A program made the translations under genes and the position numbers. The notes under the pieces were generated by a model. It ran no database searches and was not told the origin of the DNA. It saw only the letters and a program-made list of their open reading frames with translations. This document shows, in pieces, positions 44,085 through 53,970 of a DNA stretch of 64,000 bases. The DNA comes from Roseibium salinum (GTDB taxonomy: Bacteria > Pseudomonadota > Alphaproteobacteria > Rhizobiales > Stappiaceae). Position 1 is the stretch's first letter. Every line of letters starts with the position of its first letter. The stretch lies in NCBI RefSeq assembly GCF_026240905.1, contig NZ_JAPEVI010000002.1:124001-188000 (forward strand). The letters are read 5' to 3'.

Positions 44085-45086
44085 ATGGAAGACGCTGTCT
44101 CCCTGGCGGAAGTTCCGGCGGAAAAGACCGGGAACGCCTCATGGATAAGAAGACTGCTGAGGATGCGCGAAACCGGCTTGATCGCGATCATTCTGGCCCT
44201 GTTCATCGTGATGTCCTTCGCCTCGCCCTACTTCCTGACCTGGGTCAACATGCGCGCGATGGTGATGGCCTTTGCGGTGGAAGGCATCGTGGTGGTCGGC
44301 ATGACCATCCTGCTCATTTCCGGCGGCATCGACCTGTCCGTCGGCTCGGTCACCGCTCTGGCCATGGTGATTGCCGGCTGGCTGTTCCTCAATGGTGTCG
44401 ACCCGTGGGTCGCGTCCGCGATATCGATCGCGGCCTGCACCGGCATCGGCGCATTCATGGGCTTCTTCGTGACCCGTGTCGGCCTGCACCACTTCATCGT
44501 CTCGCTTGCCGTCATGGTGATCGCCCGCGGGGCCTGTCTCCTGGGCACCGGGGGGCGTCCGCTCGGCCTTTACACCCTGCCGCCGGAATTCAAGTTCATC
44601 GGGCAGGGCTCTATCGGTCCGATCCCGGTCGTGATCCTCCTGTTCCTGTTCATCGTGATCGGCTTCGATTTCATGCTCCGCCGGACGACGATGTTCCGGA
44701 AGGTTTTCTATACCGGCAGCAACGAGAAGGCGGCCGCCTATTCGGGCATCCAGACGAAAAAAGTCGTCTTTTTCACCACAACGCTGTGTTCGGCTCTGTG
44801 CGGCGTCGCCGGGATCATCTACATGGCCCGCTTCGGGTCGGCGCAGCCGACTTTCGGCATCGGCATGGAACTGAACGTGATCGCGGCGGCGGTGATCGGC
44901 GGGGCGAGCCTCAAGGGCGGATCCGGCACGATCTTCGGGGCGATACTGGGGGCGGTCCTCCTGTCGGTTGTCTCAAGCTCCCTGGCGCTCCTGGATGTCT
45001 CGGTCTACTGGCAGGACATCATTCGCGGCTCGATCCTGCTCGCGGCGGTCTCCATCGACCACTATCTCGTCAAGAAGCGCGGCTGA
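44085..45086 (+). CDS. Ribose-type ABC transporter permease
   Basis: 333 residues from the ATG at 44085, which follows GGGGGAAATC; a GTG 12 bp upstream overlaps that site. About nine hydrophobic segments, with SGGIDLSVGSVTALAMV (about 85) and ELNVIAAAVIGGASLKGGSGT (about 265), the CUT2 permease signatures. It follows the ATPase by 14 bp. Confidence 0.93.
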   Translation: MEDAVSLAEVPAEKTGNASWIRRLLRMRETGLIAIILALFIVMSFASPYFLTWVNMRAMVMAFAVEGIVVVGMTILLISGGIDLSVGSVTALAMVIAGWLFLNGVDPWVASAISIAACTGIGAFMGFFVTRVGLHHFIVSLAVMVIARGACLLGTGGRPLGLYTLPPEFKFIGQGSIGPIPVVILLFLFIVIGFDFMLRRTTMFRKVFYTGSNEKAAAYSGIQTKKVVFFTTTLCSALCGVAGIIYMARFGSAQPTFGIGMELNVIAAAVIGGASLKGGSGTIFGAILGAVLLSVVSSSLALLDVSVYWQDIIRGSILLAAVSIDHYLVKKRG

Positions 45087-45114
45087 CCGGGCGATCAAGA
45101 AGGAGGCTGACCTG

Positions 45115-46095
45115 ATGACGGACAAGAAGAACGATATCGAGCTGATGCGCCAGATGCATACGGTCCTCGTGCTTCATTTCCTGGAGGGCAAGAAGCAATC
45201 TGACATCGCCGAGCTCCTGAACCTTTCCACGTCAAAGGTGAACCGGCTGATCACCCAGGGCCGCAAGATGGGAATGGTGAAGATCGATATCGAGAACCCG
45301 TTCCAGCGCCTCACCGACCTGGAAAAGCTCTTGGAGAGCGCAGCCTCGCTGTCGCGCGCACTGGTCACCTCCTGCGTGCCCGGAAGTTCCGCAACGACGC
45401 TCAAGCAGGTCGGACGTTCCGCCGCCAACCACCTGGTCGAAACGATCCGCGACGGCGACGTGATTGCCATTACCGGCGGCAAGGCCATCGGGGCGGTGGT
45501 TCAGAACATCGAAACGGACCGCACATTCGACGTGACCGTCGTGCCGCTGACCGGCGGCGTGCAGGGCAAGTACTATACCGACGTCAATCACCTGGCGACG
45601 CAGCTCGCCGAACGGCTCGGCGGCAAGACGATGCTGGTCCATGCGCCGCTGTTTGCCGAAAGCCGCGAACAGCGCGACATGCTGATGGAAGTCGCCTCGA
45701 TCAAGCAGGTATTCGATATCGCCCGCAAGGCGACGGTTGCCCTGGTGGGCGTCGGCTCCATACGGACGCCGGGATCCAGCTATTACGATCTGCACCCGAT
45801 GCCGGAGGCCGACCGGAAGATGCTGGCCGGCTCCGGCGTGGACGCGGAATTCCTGGCGCACCTTATCCGGCAGAACGGCACGGTCGCCGACTTTGCCCTG
45901 AACTCCCGCCTCGTCGCGCTCCGGCCCGACGAGCTGAGGCAATGCAGCCGTGTGATCGGCGTTGCCTCGGGCGAGGAGAAGGTTCTGCCGATCCAGGCCG
46001 TTCTCAACGGCAACCATTTGCATTCTCTGATTGTAGACGAAGAAACCGCAAGCGCGGTTTTGGCCACCATGGAAGGCGCACAAAATGTTGCATGA
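45115..46095 (+). CDS. SorC/DeoR-type transcriptional regulator
   Basis: 326 residues. N-terminal helix-turn-helix KQSDIAELLNLSTSKVNRLITQGRKMG (about 25-51), followed by the SorC sugar-phosphate-binding domain with the ITGGKAIGAVV loop (about 121-131) and a VALVGVGSI segment (about 212). The ATG at 45115 follows AAGGAGGCTGACCTG. SorC regulators (EryD, LsrR, DeoR-like) respond to a phosphorylated intermediate of the pathway they control, so a product of the FGGY kinase encoded downstream is the likely inducer. Confidence 0.93.
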   Translation: MTDKKNDIELMRQMHTVLVLHFLEGKKQSDIAELLNLSTSKVNRLITQGRKMGMVKIDIENPFQRLTDLEKLLESAASLSRALVTSCVPGSSATTLKQVGRSAANHLVETIRDGDVIAITGGKAIGAVVQNIETDRTFDVTVVPLTGGVQGKYYTDVNHLATQLAERLGGKTMLVHAPLFAESREQRDMLMEVASIKQVFDIARKATVALVGVGSIRTPGSSYYDLHPMPEADRKMLAGSGVDAEFLAHLIRQNGTVADFALNSRLVALRPDELRQCSRVIGVASGEEKVLPIQAVLNGNHLHSLIVDEETASAVLATMEGAQNVA

Positions 46096-47080
46096 TATGT
46101 TGACCCGTGAAATCGGCCGCTCCGGCATCCAGGCCTCGGCCATCGGCCTCGGCACCTGGGCGATCGGCGGCTGGATGTGGGGCGGCACGGACGAAACCCG
46201 TTCCATCGAGGCGATCCAGGCCTCCATCGACGCAGGCGTTACCCTGATCGACACGGCCCCGGCCTACGGCCAGGGCCTTGCGGAGGAAATCGTCGGCAAG
46301 GCGATACAGGGCCGCCGCGACGAGGTGGTCCTGGCGACCAAATGCGGGCTGGTGTGGCACACCCAAAAGGGCAACCACTTCTTCGACTATGACGGCAAGC
46401 CGGTGCACCGGTATCTCGGCAAGGACGCGATCGTCTACGAGATCGAGCAAAGCCTGAAGCGCCTCGGCACCGACTATATCGACCACTACATCACGCACTG
46501 GCAGGACCCGACCACGCCGATCGAGGAAACGATGGAAGCGCTCGAGCTGCTGAAATCCCAGGGCAAGATCCGCTCCGTCGGCGCCAGCAACACGTCGCCG
46601 GAAGACGTTGCGGCCTACGTCGCCGCCGGGCAGCTGGATGCGATCCAGGAAGAATACAGCATGGTGAAGCGGGACATTGAAACCAGCCTCGTACCGCTCT
46701 GCCTGAAGAACGACGTATCGATCCTCAGCTACTCCTCGCTGGCGCTCGGCCTGCTGACGGGCAAGATCGGGCCGGAGCGTGTTTTCAGCGGCGATGACCA
46801 GCGCAAGGACAATCCACGATTTTCGCAGGAGAACCGGCAGAAGGTGGCGCGCCTCATGGAGGCGATCGCGCCCGTTGCCGAAACACACGGCGCGACGAAG
46901 GCCCAGGTGGTCATTGCCTGGACGCTCCAGCAGCCGGGGATCACCTTCTCCTTGTGCGGCGCCCGCACGCCCGAACAGGGCGTTGAGAATGCCCAGGCCG
47001 GCCGTATCCGCCTGTCATCATCCGACCTGCAAACCATCAGCAAAGCCGCCGAAACCCATCTGACCCAGCTCGCCGCTTAA
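46085..47080 (+). CDS. Aldo/keto reductase
   Basis: 331 residues, TIM barrel. Catalytic tetrad positions are visible: Asp in TLIDTAPAYG (about 53-62), Tyr in AYGQG, Lys in VLATKCG (about 84), His in YITHWQD (about 137). The C-terminal NADP-binding region has LCGARTPEQGVENAQA. It probably reduces a keto-sugar or aldehyde or works in reverse on a sugar. It overlaps the regulator gene by 11 bp, showing tight coupling within the operon. Confidence 0.92.
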   Translation: MLHDMLTREIGRSGIQASAIGLGTWAIGGWMWGGTDETRSIEAIQASIDAGVTLIDTAPAYGQGLAEEIVGKAIQGRRDEVVLATKCGLVWHTQKGNHFFDYDGKPVHRYLGKDAIVYEIEQSLKRLGTDYIDHYITHWQDPTTPIEETMEALELLKSQGKIRSVGASNTSPEDVAAYVAAGQLDAIQEEYSMVKRDIETSLVPLCLKNDVSILSYSSLALGLLTGKIGPERVFSGDDQRKDNPRFSQENRQKVARLMEAIAPVAETHGATKAQVVIAWTLQQPGITFSLCGARTPEQGVENAQAGRIRLSSSDLQTISKAAETHLTQLAA

Positions 47081-47139
47081 TCCGCGGCCAAATCTTGATT
47101 GAAAGGACGCCGGACTCCAGTTCGGCGAACGGGAAAGCC

Positions 47140-48867
47140 ATGTCCGATCAACGGCAGAAAAACTGGGACAGCATCCGCGGCGACGGCGCTTTCGACGTCA
47201 TCGTGGTCGGCGGCGGCATCAACGGGGTCGGCGTCTACCGGGAATTGGCGCTTCAGGAGCTTCGCGTCCTGATTGTCGAACGCGGCGATTTCTGTTCCGG
47301 CTGCAGCGCGGCGCCCTCGCGCATGATCCATGGGGGACTGCGTTACCTTGAAAACGGCGAGTTCAACCTGGTCCGGGAATCCTTGCGGGAACGCGATGCC
47401 CTGCTGAAAAATGCATCCCATCTCGTGCATCCCCTGCCGACGGTCATCCCGATCAATTCGATCTTCTCCGGCCTCATGAATTCCGCGGCAAGCTTCTTTG
47501 GTATTTCGGGAAAACCGTCGAGCCGGGGTGCAATCCCGATCAAGATCGGCCTTTCGCTCTACGACTGGGTCACCCGCACGAGCCGGCTTCTTCCGGTGCA
47601 CACCTTCCGCAGCAAATCGGCGACGCGGGCCAAATGGCCCGAACTGATGCCGGGCCTGAAATTCTCGGCAACCTATCACGATGCCTGGATTAGCCATCCG
47701 GAACGGCTCGGGATCGAACTTCTGACAGATGTCGCGCGGGAGGCAGCGCAGTGCGTCGCGCTCAACTACGCGGAAATTCGCCCGGCCGGAGACGGGTTCA
47801 CCGTGAGGAACGCACTCACCAACGAGACCTTGCCCGTCAGCGCCCGGATGATCGTCAACGCGACCGGGGCCTGGCTGGACGACACCATCTCCCAGATCAG
47901 CGGCAAGACGGGGCAGGAACCGCTGGTGTCCGGCACGAAGGGCTCGCACCTCATCATCGACAATCCGGAGCTGCAAGCCGAGCTCGCCGGGCATATGGTC
48001 TATTTCGAGAATTCCGATGGCCGAGTCTGCATCGTCTTTCCCTATCTCGGCAAGGTATTGGCCGGGTCGACCGATATCCGCGTGAAATCGGCAAAGAGGG
48101 TGAGTTGCACGCCGGAAGAGCAGGACTACATTCTGGGATCCCTGCAGCTGGTCTTCCCCGGGATCGAAATAGCTTCCTCGGATGTGGTCTTCAGTTACGC
48201 CGGAATCCGGCCTCTGCCCAAGAGCGACCATGACTTTACCGGCCGCATCTCGCGCGGACATTTCACCAGACGCATCGAAGGCACTGTCCCGCAGCTCTGC
48301 ATGATCGGCGGCAAATGGACCACCTTCCGCGCCTTCGCCGAGCAGGCGGCCGATGAAATTCTCAAGGAGCTGAACGTCCGGCGGAAGACGGCGACGCTGG
48401 CCTTACCCATCGGTGGCGGCAAGGACTATCCGCGGGAGAAGGGCGCTCTGGAGAAAGAGCTCGTTTCCACGTTCGGCGCCACTGCGGAGCGGTCTGCCTA
48501 TCTCGCGGCCGTCTACGGCACGAACGCACGGAACGTTCTCCGGTTTTGCCAGCTGCGCGACGACGACCAGCTGATCGACGAGGCCCTGCCGCTCACCTTT
48601 GCCGAAGCGGCCTATCTCATCCGGCATGAATTCGTCGAAACGCTCTCCGATCTCGTCCTGCGGCGAACCTCCTTTGCCATCGACGGGCGGCTTTCGCGGG
48701 ACCTCATCGACGGCCTGACCGCGCTGCTGTGCAAGGAACTTGGCCTGTCCGCGCAGGACGCCGACAGGCAGCGCAGCGCGCTCATCGACGAACTTGAAGC
48801 CTATCACGGTGTGACCGGCCAGATGCTGGAAAGCCGCAACCTCAACAGGAGCAAACTATGCGTGTGA
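47140..48867 (+). CDS. GlpD-like FAD-dependent polyol-phosphate dehydrogenase
   Basis: 575 residues. FAD-binding motif VIVVGGGINGVGVYREL (about 21-37), RGDFCSGCSAAPSRMIHGGLRYLENGEF-like GlpD segment (about 50-77), the NATGAWLD glycine region (about 245) and the C-terminal GlpD helical domain with PLTFAEAAYLIRHEFVETLSDLVLRRTSF. GlpD family members oxidise glycerol 3-phosphate; EryB of the erythritol operon is a relative acting on a four-carbon polyol phosphate. In this operon it probably oxidises the product of the FGGY kinase to a ketose phosphate. ATG at 47140; an upstream TTG is less likely. Confidence 0.88.
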   Translation: MSDQRQKNWDSIRGDGAFDVIVVGGGINGVGVYRELALQELRVLIVERGDFCSGCSAAPSRMIHGGLRYLENGEFNLVRESLRERDALLKNASHLVHPLPTVIPINSIFSGLMNSAASFFGISGKPSSRGAIPIKIGLSLYDWVTRTSRLLPVHTFRSKSATRAKWPELMPGLKFSATYHDAWISHPERLGIELLTDVAREAAQCVALNYAEIRPAGDGFTVRNALTNETLPVSARMIVNATGAWLDDTISQISGKTGQEPLVSGTKGSHLIIDNPELQAELAGHMVYFENSDGRVCIVFPYLGKVLAGSTDIRVKSAKRVSCTPEEQDYILGSLQLVFPGIEIASSDVVFSYAGIRPLPKSDHDFTGRISRGHFTRRIEGTVPQLCMIGGKWTTFRAFAEQAADEILKELNVRRKTATLALPIGGGKDYPREKGALEKELVSTFGATAERSAYLAAVYGTNARNVLRFCQLRDDDQLIDEALPLTFAEAAYLIRHEFVETLSDLVLRRTSFAIDGRLSRDLIDGLTALLCKELGLSAQDADRQRSALIDELEAYHGVTGQMLESRNLNRSKLCV

Positions 48868-49700
48868 GCACGAAAGCCCGCATGAACCGCATGTTCACCA
48901 ATGGCGGCTGTCTCGACGTCGCGATCGATCATGGCGTGTGCAACGAGCCCAGCTTCATGGTCGGGCTGGAAGACATGGCCGGCGTCGTCGACACCCTGAT
49001 CGGTGCGAAACCGGACGCGATCCAGATGGCCTACGGCCAGGCGGACCTTCTGCAGTCGCGGCCGGAAAAGGACAAGCCGGCGCTGGTCATGCGCATCGAC
49101 ATGGGCAACCCTTATAATGACCAGCGCCACAAGGTCATGTGGTCCTTGTTGCAGAATGCGGACGAGCCGATCATCGGCGCGCTGGAAATGGATGCGGCCT
49201 GTGTCGTCGTGAACCTATTCATGCTGCCGGACGAACCGGAACTGTTCCGCCAGTGCGTCGAAAACATCTCCCGCGTCCGGGCTGCCTGTCACAAATACGG
49301 CATGCCGCTGATGATCGAACCGCTGGTCATGCTGCCGAACGAAGTGCGCGGCGGCTATCAGGTCGACGGCAACGCGGAAAAGATCGTGACGCTCGTCCGG
49401 CTTGCAAGCGAGATGGGGGCGGATATCATCAAGGCGGATCCGACCGAAAATGCCGACGATTTCCACCGGGTGGTGGAAGCGGCACGCGTCCCGGTTCTCG
49501 TACGCGGCGGCGGCAAGGAAGACCTGAAAACCGTCCTGAAGAAGTCTGCAGCGCTCATGGCGCAAGGTGCCAGGGGGATGGTCTATGGCCGCAACATCTA
49601 TCAGCATGACAATCCGAAAGCGGTCGTCGCGGCGCTCATGGCCATGATCCACAACGGCGCCGACGGAGATGAAGCCTGGGACATCTACAATCGTGGCTGA
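48858..49700 (+). CDS. Class I aldolase of the DeoC/FbaB/LsrF family
   Basis: 280 residues, TIM barrel. Conserved CLDVAIDHGVCN at the first strand (about 18-29), the active-site lysine in ADIIKADPTEN (about 190-200), the VLVRGGGK phosphate-binding turn (about 213-220) and a GARGMVYGRNIYQ closing strand. Such enzymes cleave or form ketose phosphates through a Schiff base; LsrF acts on phosphorylated AI-2. Here it is the likely C-C cleaving step after the GlpD-like enzyme. The start overlaps the preceding stop by 10 bp. Confidence 0.9.
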   Translation: MRVSTKARMNRMFTNGGCLDVAIDHGVCNEPSFMVGLEDMAGVVDTLIGAKPDAIQMAYGQADLLQSRPEKDKPALVMRIDMGNPYNDQRHKVMWSLLQNADEPIIGALEMDAACVVVNLFMLPDEPELFRQCVENISRVRAACHKYGMPLMIEPLVMLPNEVRGGYQVDGNAEKIVTLVRLASEMGADIIKADPTENADDFHRVVEAARVPVLVRGGGKEDLKTVLKKSAALMAQGARGMVYGRNIYQHDNPKAVVAALMAMIHNGADGDEAWDIYNRG

Positions 49701-49704
49701 CGGA

Positions 49705-51216
49705 ATGACCTATCTTCTGGGGCTGGATGCCGGCAACACCGTGATCAAGGCGGTGCTTTTCGATCTGGAAGGACGGCAGGTCGCCATGCATGCGCTGGAC
49801 GGCCAGTCTTCGACGCCCCGCCCGGGCTGCGTGGAACGGGATCTCTCCGAACTCTGGGAAAACGCCAAGCTGGCCATCCGCCGGTGCGTCGAAGAGGCCG
49901 CCATCGACCCCTCGCGGATCGCCGCCATCGGCTGCGCCGGCCACGGCAACGGGCTCTATCTGCTCGACCGTGAAGACGCTCCGCTGATCGGCATTCAGTC
50001 GCTCGACACGCGCGCCGCCGCCCTGGCCGAAGAACTGAAGGAAGCCAATGGCGAGGCATTTTACCGGCTCTGCCGCCAGGAACCCTGGCCGTCGCAGACG
50101 CCGGTCCTGCTTGCCTGGATCAAACGGCACCGCCCCGATCTTTACGAACGGGCCGGGACGGTCCTGCTCTGCAAGGACTTCATCACCTTCAAACTGACAG
50201 GCGAGAGGGTCAGCGAGATCTCCGACATGTCCGGCTGCGGCTTCACCCGCATGCCGGAATGCGTCTATGACGACGACCTGCTGTCGCTCTACGGTCTCGG
50301 TGATGCCAAGGGCCTTCTTCCCCGCCTGATCCACCCCTCGAACATCGCCGGACACGTTTCGGCCGAAGCGGCGGCTTTGACCGGCCTCGTGCAGGGCACG
50401 CCCGTCATCGGCGGTTATTTCGACGTGATCGCCAGCGCCCTCGGCTCGGGGGTGGTCCGCTCCGGGGAGGCATCGATCATCGCGGGAACCTGGAGCATCA
50501 ATCAGGTCTTCTCCACCGAACCCGTCAACAACCGCAAGGTCTTCATGGCATCCGGTTTCGCGCCGGGCCGCTTCGTCAACATCGAATCCAGCGCAACCTC
50601 CGCCGCGAACCTGGAATGGTACGTGCGCGAACTGGTCGAGCGCGGGTCGCATCACGATGATCCGTTCGGCTATTGCAATGTCCGTATCGCCGAAATCACA
50701 CCGGCGGCGGACGATCCGTTCTTTCATCCCTTTCTTTACGGGTCCGGACAGGGCGCGGGCTTCCGCGCAGGCTTTTATGGCCTGGCGGGATGGCATTCGG
50801 AGGGGCATCTGTTGCGGGCGCTTTTCGAAGGCGTTCTCTTCGAGCATCGCCGCCACATCGACGTCCTGATGAACTCGGGCGTATCCTTCGAACACGCGGT
50901 TCTCGCCGGAGGAGGCTCCCGCAGCCCGGTTTGGCCGCAGATGTTCGCAGACTGCCTGGGTGTTCCGATCCGCGTTGCGGAGGCCCGTGAAACCGGTGCG
51001 CTTGGAGCCGCGATCGGAGCAGCCGTCGGGGCCGGACTATTCGCAGTTTACGAGGACGGCGTGACAGCGATGACCAGAGCCCGGCACGAATACCTGCCGG
51101 ATGCGTCGATGAAGGAGCACTACGACCGCCGCTACCGCACATACCTCAAGCTTGCCGACGCCATGAAGTCCTTCTGGGCGGAGACGAACGAAGCGGCTTC
51201 TAGTCAAAGCGGTTGA
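49705..51216 (+). CDS. FGGY-family carbohydrate kinase
   Basis: 503 residues. N-terminal phosphate motif YLLGLDAGNTVIKAVLFD (3-20), then two ribonuclease-H-like lobes with IGCAGHGNGLYLLD (about 73-86), ISDMSGCGFTRMP and the C-terminal VLAGGGSRSPVWPQMFADCLGVPI segment (about 405-427). FGGY kinases phosphorylate sugars and polyols (EryA, LsrK, XylB, GlpK). ATG at 49705 just after the aldolase stop; a GTG at 49693 is an alternative. It supplies the phosphorylated substrate for the GlpD-like enzyme or aldolase. Confidence 0.9.
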   Translation: MTYLLGLDAGNTVIKAVLFDLEGRQVAMHALDGQSSTPRPGCVERDLSELWENAKLAIRRCVEEAAIDPSRIAAIGCAGHGNGLYLLDREDAPLIGIQSLDTRAAALAEELKEANGEAFYRLCRQEPWPSQTPVLLAWIKRHRPDLYERAGTVLLCKDFITFKLTGERVSEISDMSGCGFTRMPECVYDDDLLSLYGLGDAKGLLPRLIHPSNIAGHVSAEAAALTGLVQGTPVIGGYFDVIASALGSGVVRSGEASIIAGTWSINQVFSTEPVNNRKVFMASGFAPGRFVNIESSATSAANLEWYVRELVERGSHHDDPFGYCNVRIAEITPAADDPFFHPFLYGSGQGAGFRAGFYGLAGWHSEGHLLRALFEGVLFEHRRHIDVLMNSGVSFEHAVLAGGGSRSPVWPQMFADCLGVPIRVAEARETGALGAAIGAAVGAGLFAVYEDGVTAMTRARHEYLPDASMKEHYDRRYRTYLKLADAMKSFWAETNEAASSQSG

Positions 51217-51314
51217 GGTTCGGCCGGAATCGATTGAACCTCCGGGGCGAATGATAATAAGACAACGAGCCACGCACGGCAAAGACGTGGCCAATGAACG
51301 GGGTAGGGTACAGG

Positions 51315-52931
51315 ATGGGCCGGCCGAACTCTCTGGATGGGACTTACGACTACATCATCATCGGCGCGGGAACGGCTGGCTGCGTGCTTGCCAACCGTCT
51401 GTCGGAAGATCCGTCCGTCCGCGTGCTGCTGCTGGAAGCCGGTGGCTCGGACAATTATCGCTGGGTCCATATTCCCGTCGGCTATCTCTATTGCATCGGC
51501 AATCCGCGCACCGACTGGATGATGAAGACCGCGAACGAGCCGGGGCTCAACGGCCGCAGCCTCGTCTATCCGCGCGGCAAGCTTCTGGGCGGCTGCAGCT
51601 CGGTCAACGGCATGATCTACATGCGCGGGCAGGCGGCCGATTACGATCACTGGCGCCAGCTCGGCAATGTCGGCTGGTCCTGGGAGGATGTGCTTCCCTA
51701 TTTCCTGAAGTCTGAAGACCACCACGCCGGCAGCACGCCGCTTCACGGCAGCGGCGGCGAATGGAAGGTGTCCAGGCAGCGGCTCAAGTGGGATATCCTG
51801 CGTGCCGTCCAGGAAGGTGCCCGGGAGTTCGGCATCGAGCCGCGCGATGATTTCAATGACGGCAACAATGAAGGCAGCGGCTTCTTCGAGGTCAATCAGT
51901 CCGGCGGCGTGCGCTGGAACACGGCCAAGGGCTTCCTGCGGCCGGCGCTGAAACGGGCGAACCTGCGGCTGATCACGCAGGCGGAAACGAAGAGCATCCT
52001 CCTGGACGGCAAGCGTGCCGCCGGGGTTGCGTTCACGCACAAGGGGCAGGAGATGACCGCCCGCGCGCAACGAGAGGTGCTGCTGGCCGCTGGTGCGATC
52101 AATTCCCCCAAGGTGCTGGAGCTATCGGGCATCGGCGATGGCGCGGTCCTGGCCGACCGCGGCATCGCGGTTCGCCATGAAAGCGCCGGTGTCGGGGAAA
52201 ACCTGCAGGATCACCTGCAGATCCGCACGGTCTACAAGGTCCACAACACCAGGACCCTCAACACCATGGCCAACAGCCCGATCGGCAAGGCCATGATCGG
52301 GCTTCAATACGCCCTGACACGGTCCGGGCCGATGTCCATGGCGCCGAGCCAGTTCGGCATGTTCACCCGGTCCGATCCGTCCCTGGAGACACCGGATCTG
52401 GAATACCACGTCCAGCCGCTGTCCACCGACAAGCTCGGCGATCCCCTGCATTCCTTCCCGGCGATCACGGTCTCGGTCTGCAACCTGCGCCCTGAAAGCG
52501 TCGGCTCGACGCATGTCCAGAGCCGGGACAACGCCCTGCAGCCGGAGATCCGCCTGAATTACCTTTCGGCGGAAAAGGACAGGGACGTGGCGCTGAAATC
52601 CGTCCGCCAGGCCCGGCGGATCATGACCGCGAAAGCCCTCGCGCCCTACCGGCCGGAGGAAATCCTCCCCGGTCCCGGGTTCGACAGCGACGAGGATCTT
52701 CTGCAGAAGGTCGGCGACATCGCTACCACTATTTTCCACCCGGTCGGCACGTGCCGCATGGGCGCCGACGCCGAAGCGGTCGTTGATCCGCAGCTCAAGG
52801 TCCGGGGACTGGAGCGCCTCCGGGTGATCGACGCGTCGATCATGCCGAAGATCGTTTCGGGCAATACGGCGTCTCCCGTGGTAATGATTGCGGAAAAGGC
52901 GGCGGACATGATCCGCAAGGAGCACGCCTGA
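51315..52931 (+). CDS. GMC-family FAD-dependent oxidoreductase (choline/alcohol dehydrogenase-like)
   Basis: 538 residues. FAD motif YIIIGAGTAGCVLANRLSED (about 12-31), GMC signature 1 LVYPRGKLLGGCSSVNGMIY (about 78-97), signature 2 GAINSPKVLELSGIG (about 261-275), and the catalytic His in FHPVGTCRMG (about 475) with SGNTASPVVMIAEKAA at the end. It oxidises a primary or secondary hydroxyl, possibly of the imported sugar or polyol. ATG at 51315 follows GGTAGGG; an ATG at 51294 is possible. About 100 bp separates it from the kinase. Confidence 0.92.
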   Translation: MGRPNSLDGTYDYIIIGAGTAGCVLANRLSEDPSVRVLLLEAGGSDNYRWVHIPVGYLYCIGNPRTDWMMKTANEPGLNGRSLVYPRGKLLGGCSSVNGMIYMRGQAADYDHWRQLGNVGWSWEDVLPYFLKSEDHHAGSTPLHGSGGEWKVSRQRLKWDILRAVQEGAREFGIEPRDDFNDGNNEGSGFFEVNQSGGVRWNTAKGFLRPALKRANLRLITQAETKSILLDGKRAAGVAFTHKGQEMTARAQREVLLAAGAINSPKVLELSGIGDGAVLADRGIAVRHESAGVGENLQDHLQIRTVYKVHNTRTLNTMANSPIGKAMIGLQYALTRSGPMSMAPSQFGMFTRSDPSLETPDLEYHVQPLSTDKLGDPLHSFPAITVSVCNLRPESVGSTHVQSRDNALQPEIRLNYLSAEKDRDVALKSVRQARRIMTAKALAPYRPEEILPGPGFDSDEDLLQKVGDIATTIFHPVGTCRMGADAEAVVDPQLKVRGLERLRVIDASIMPKIVSGNTASPVVMIAEKAADMIRKEHA

Positions 52932-52983
52932 CCCGGGTCCGACGCGTCGGCCCGAAGCAAATCGCAAGGGAGGATCGCCGGAA

Positions 52984-53970
52984 ATGCATGTACTCGTGAT
53001 TGGCGCCGCCGGGATGGTGGGCCGGAAGCTGGTGGAACAACTGGCGGCGGACCAGGCCGTGTTCGGCTTCGAGGTCAGCCGGCTGACGCTTGCCGATGCG
53101 ATTGAATCTCCCGTGCCACCGGCCCTGCAGGATGTGGCAACGGTTCTGACCATGGATCTTGCCGAGCCCGGCGAACCGGAAAAGCTGATTGCCGGCCGGC
53201 CGGATGTGATCTTTCACCTTGCGGCAATCGTCTCCGGCGAAGCGGAAGTTGATTTCGACAAGGGCTACGCCGTCAATCTCGACGGCAGCCGGGCGCTGTT
53301 CGAGGCCATTCGTCACGAGAACATGCGCGAGCCGTATTTTCCGCGCGTCATATTCGCCTCGTCCATTGCCGTGTTCGGTCAGCCCTTTCCCGAAAAGATC
53401 GGCGACGAGTTCTTCACCACGCCGCTGACCAGCTACGGCACGCAGAAGGCGATCACCGAACTCCTGCTTGCAGATTACACGCGCAAGGGAATTTTCGACG
53501 GGATAGGCATCCGGTTGCCGACGGTCTGCATCCGGCCCGGCAAGCCCAACAAGGCCGCCTCCGGCTTCTTCTCCAACATCCTGCGCGAACCGCTCGTCGG
53601 CCAGGAAGCCGTCCTGCCGGTCGATGAGAGCGTGCGCCACTGGTTCGCAAGCCCGCGGGCCGCCGTCGGCTTCTTCGTCCATGCGGCGCGCCTCGACACG
53701 GCGCGCATCGGCCCGCGCCGCAATCTCACCATGCCGGGCCTGTCGGCGCTTGTCGGTGAGGAGATAGAGGCCCTGCGCCGTGTGGCCGGAGACAAGGCGG
53801 TAAGCCTCATCCGCCGCGAACCGGACCCGGCCATCGAGAAGATCGTCACAGGCTGGGCGACCGATTTCGACGCGCGGCGGGCGACCGAACTCGGCTTCCG
53901 GGCCGAAACCAGCTTTGACGACATCATCCGCATCCACCTTGAAGACGAACTGGAAGGCAAACACCCATGA
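52984..53970 (+). CDS. NAD-dependent dehydrogenase/epimerase, D-erythronate dehydrogenase-like
   Basis: 328 residues, extended SDR. NAD motif [11 protein letters not shown] (about 6-16), Ser in FASSIAVFG (about 122-130), catalytic Tyr-Lys in TSYGTQKAI (about 150-158), and a substrate lobe with [18 protein letters not shown] (about 177-194) as in DenD-type D-erythronate dehydrogenases. The assignment to four-carbon sugar acids is by resemblance only. It follows the GMC gene by about 50 bp with a GGGAGG ribosome site and overlaps the next SDR. Confidence 0.85.
   Translation: MHVLVIGAAGMVGRKLVEQLAADQAVFGFEVSRLTLADAIESPVPPALQDVATVLTMDLAEPGEPEKLIAGRPDVIFHLAAIVSGEAEVDFDKGYAVNLDGSRALFEAIRHENMREPYFPRVIFASSIAVFGQPFPEKIGDEFFTTPLTSYGTQKAITELLLADYTRKGIFDGIGIRLPTVCIRPGKPNKAASGFFSNILREPLVGQEAVLPVDESVRHWFASPRAAVGFFVHAARLDTARIGPRRNLTMPGLSALVGEEIEALRRVAGDKAVSLIRREPDPAIEKIVTGWATDFDARRATELGFRAETSFDDIIRIHLEDELEGKHP

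Noticed and set aside
41428..51216. Calling the operon an Lsr quorum-sensing (AI-2) system.
   Set aside because: Only the gene families match; there is a single permease, no LsrG, and several extra dehydrogenases, and AI-2-binding residues cannot be confirmed by eye.
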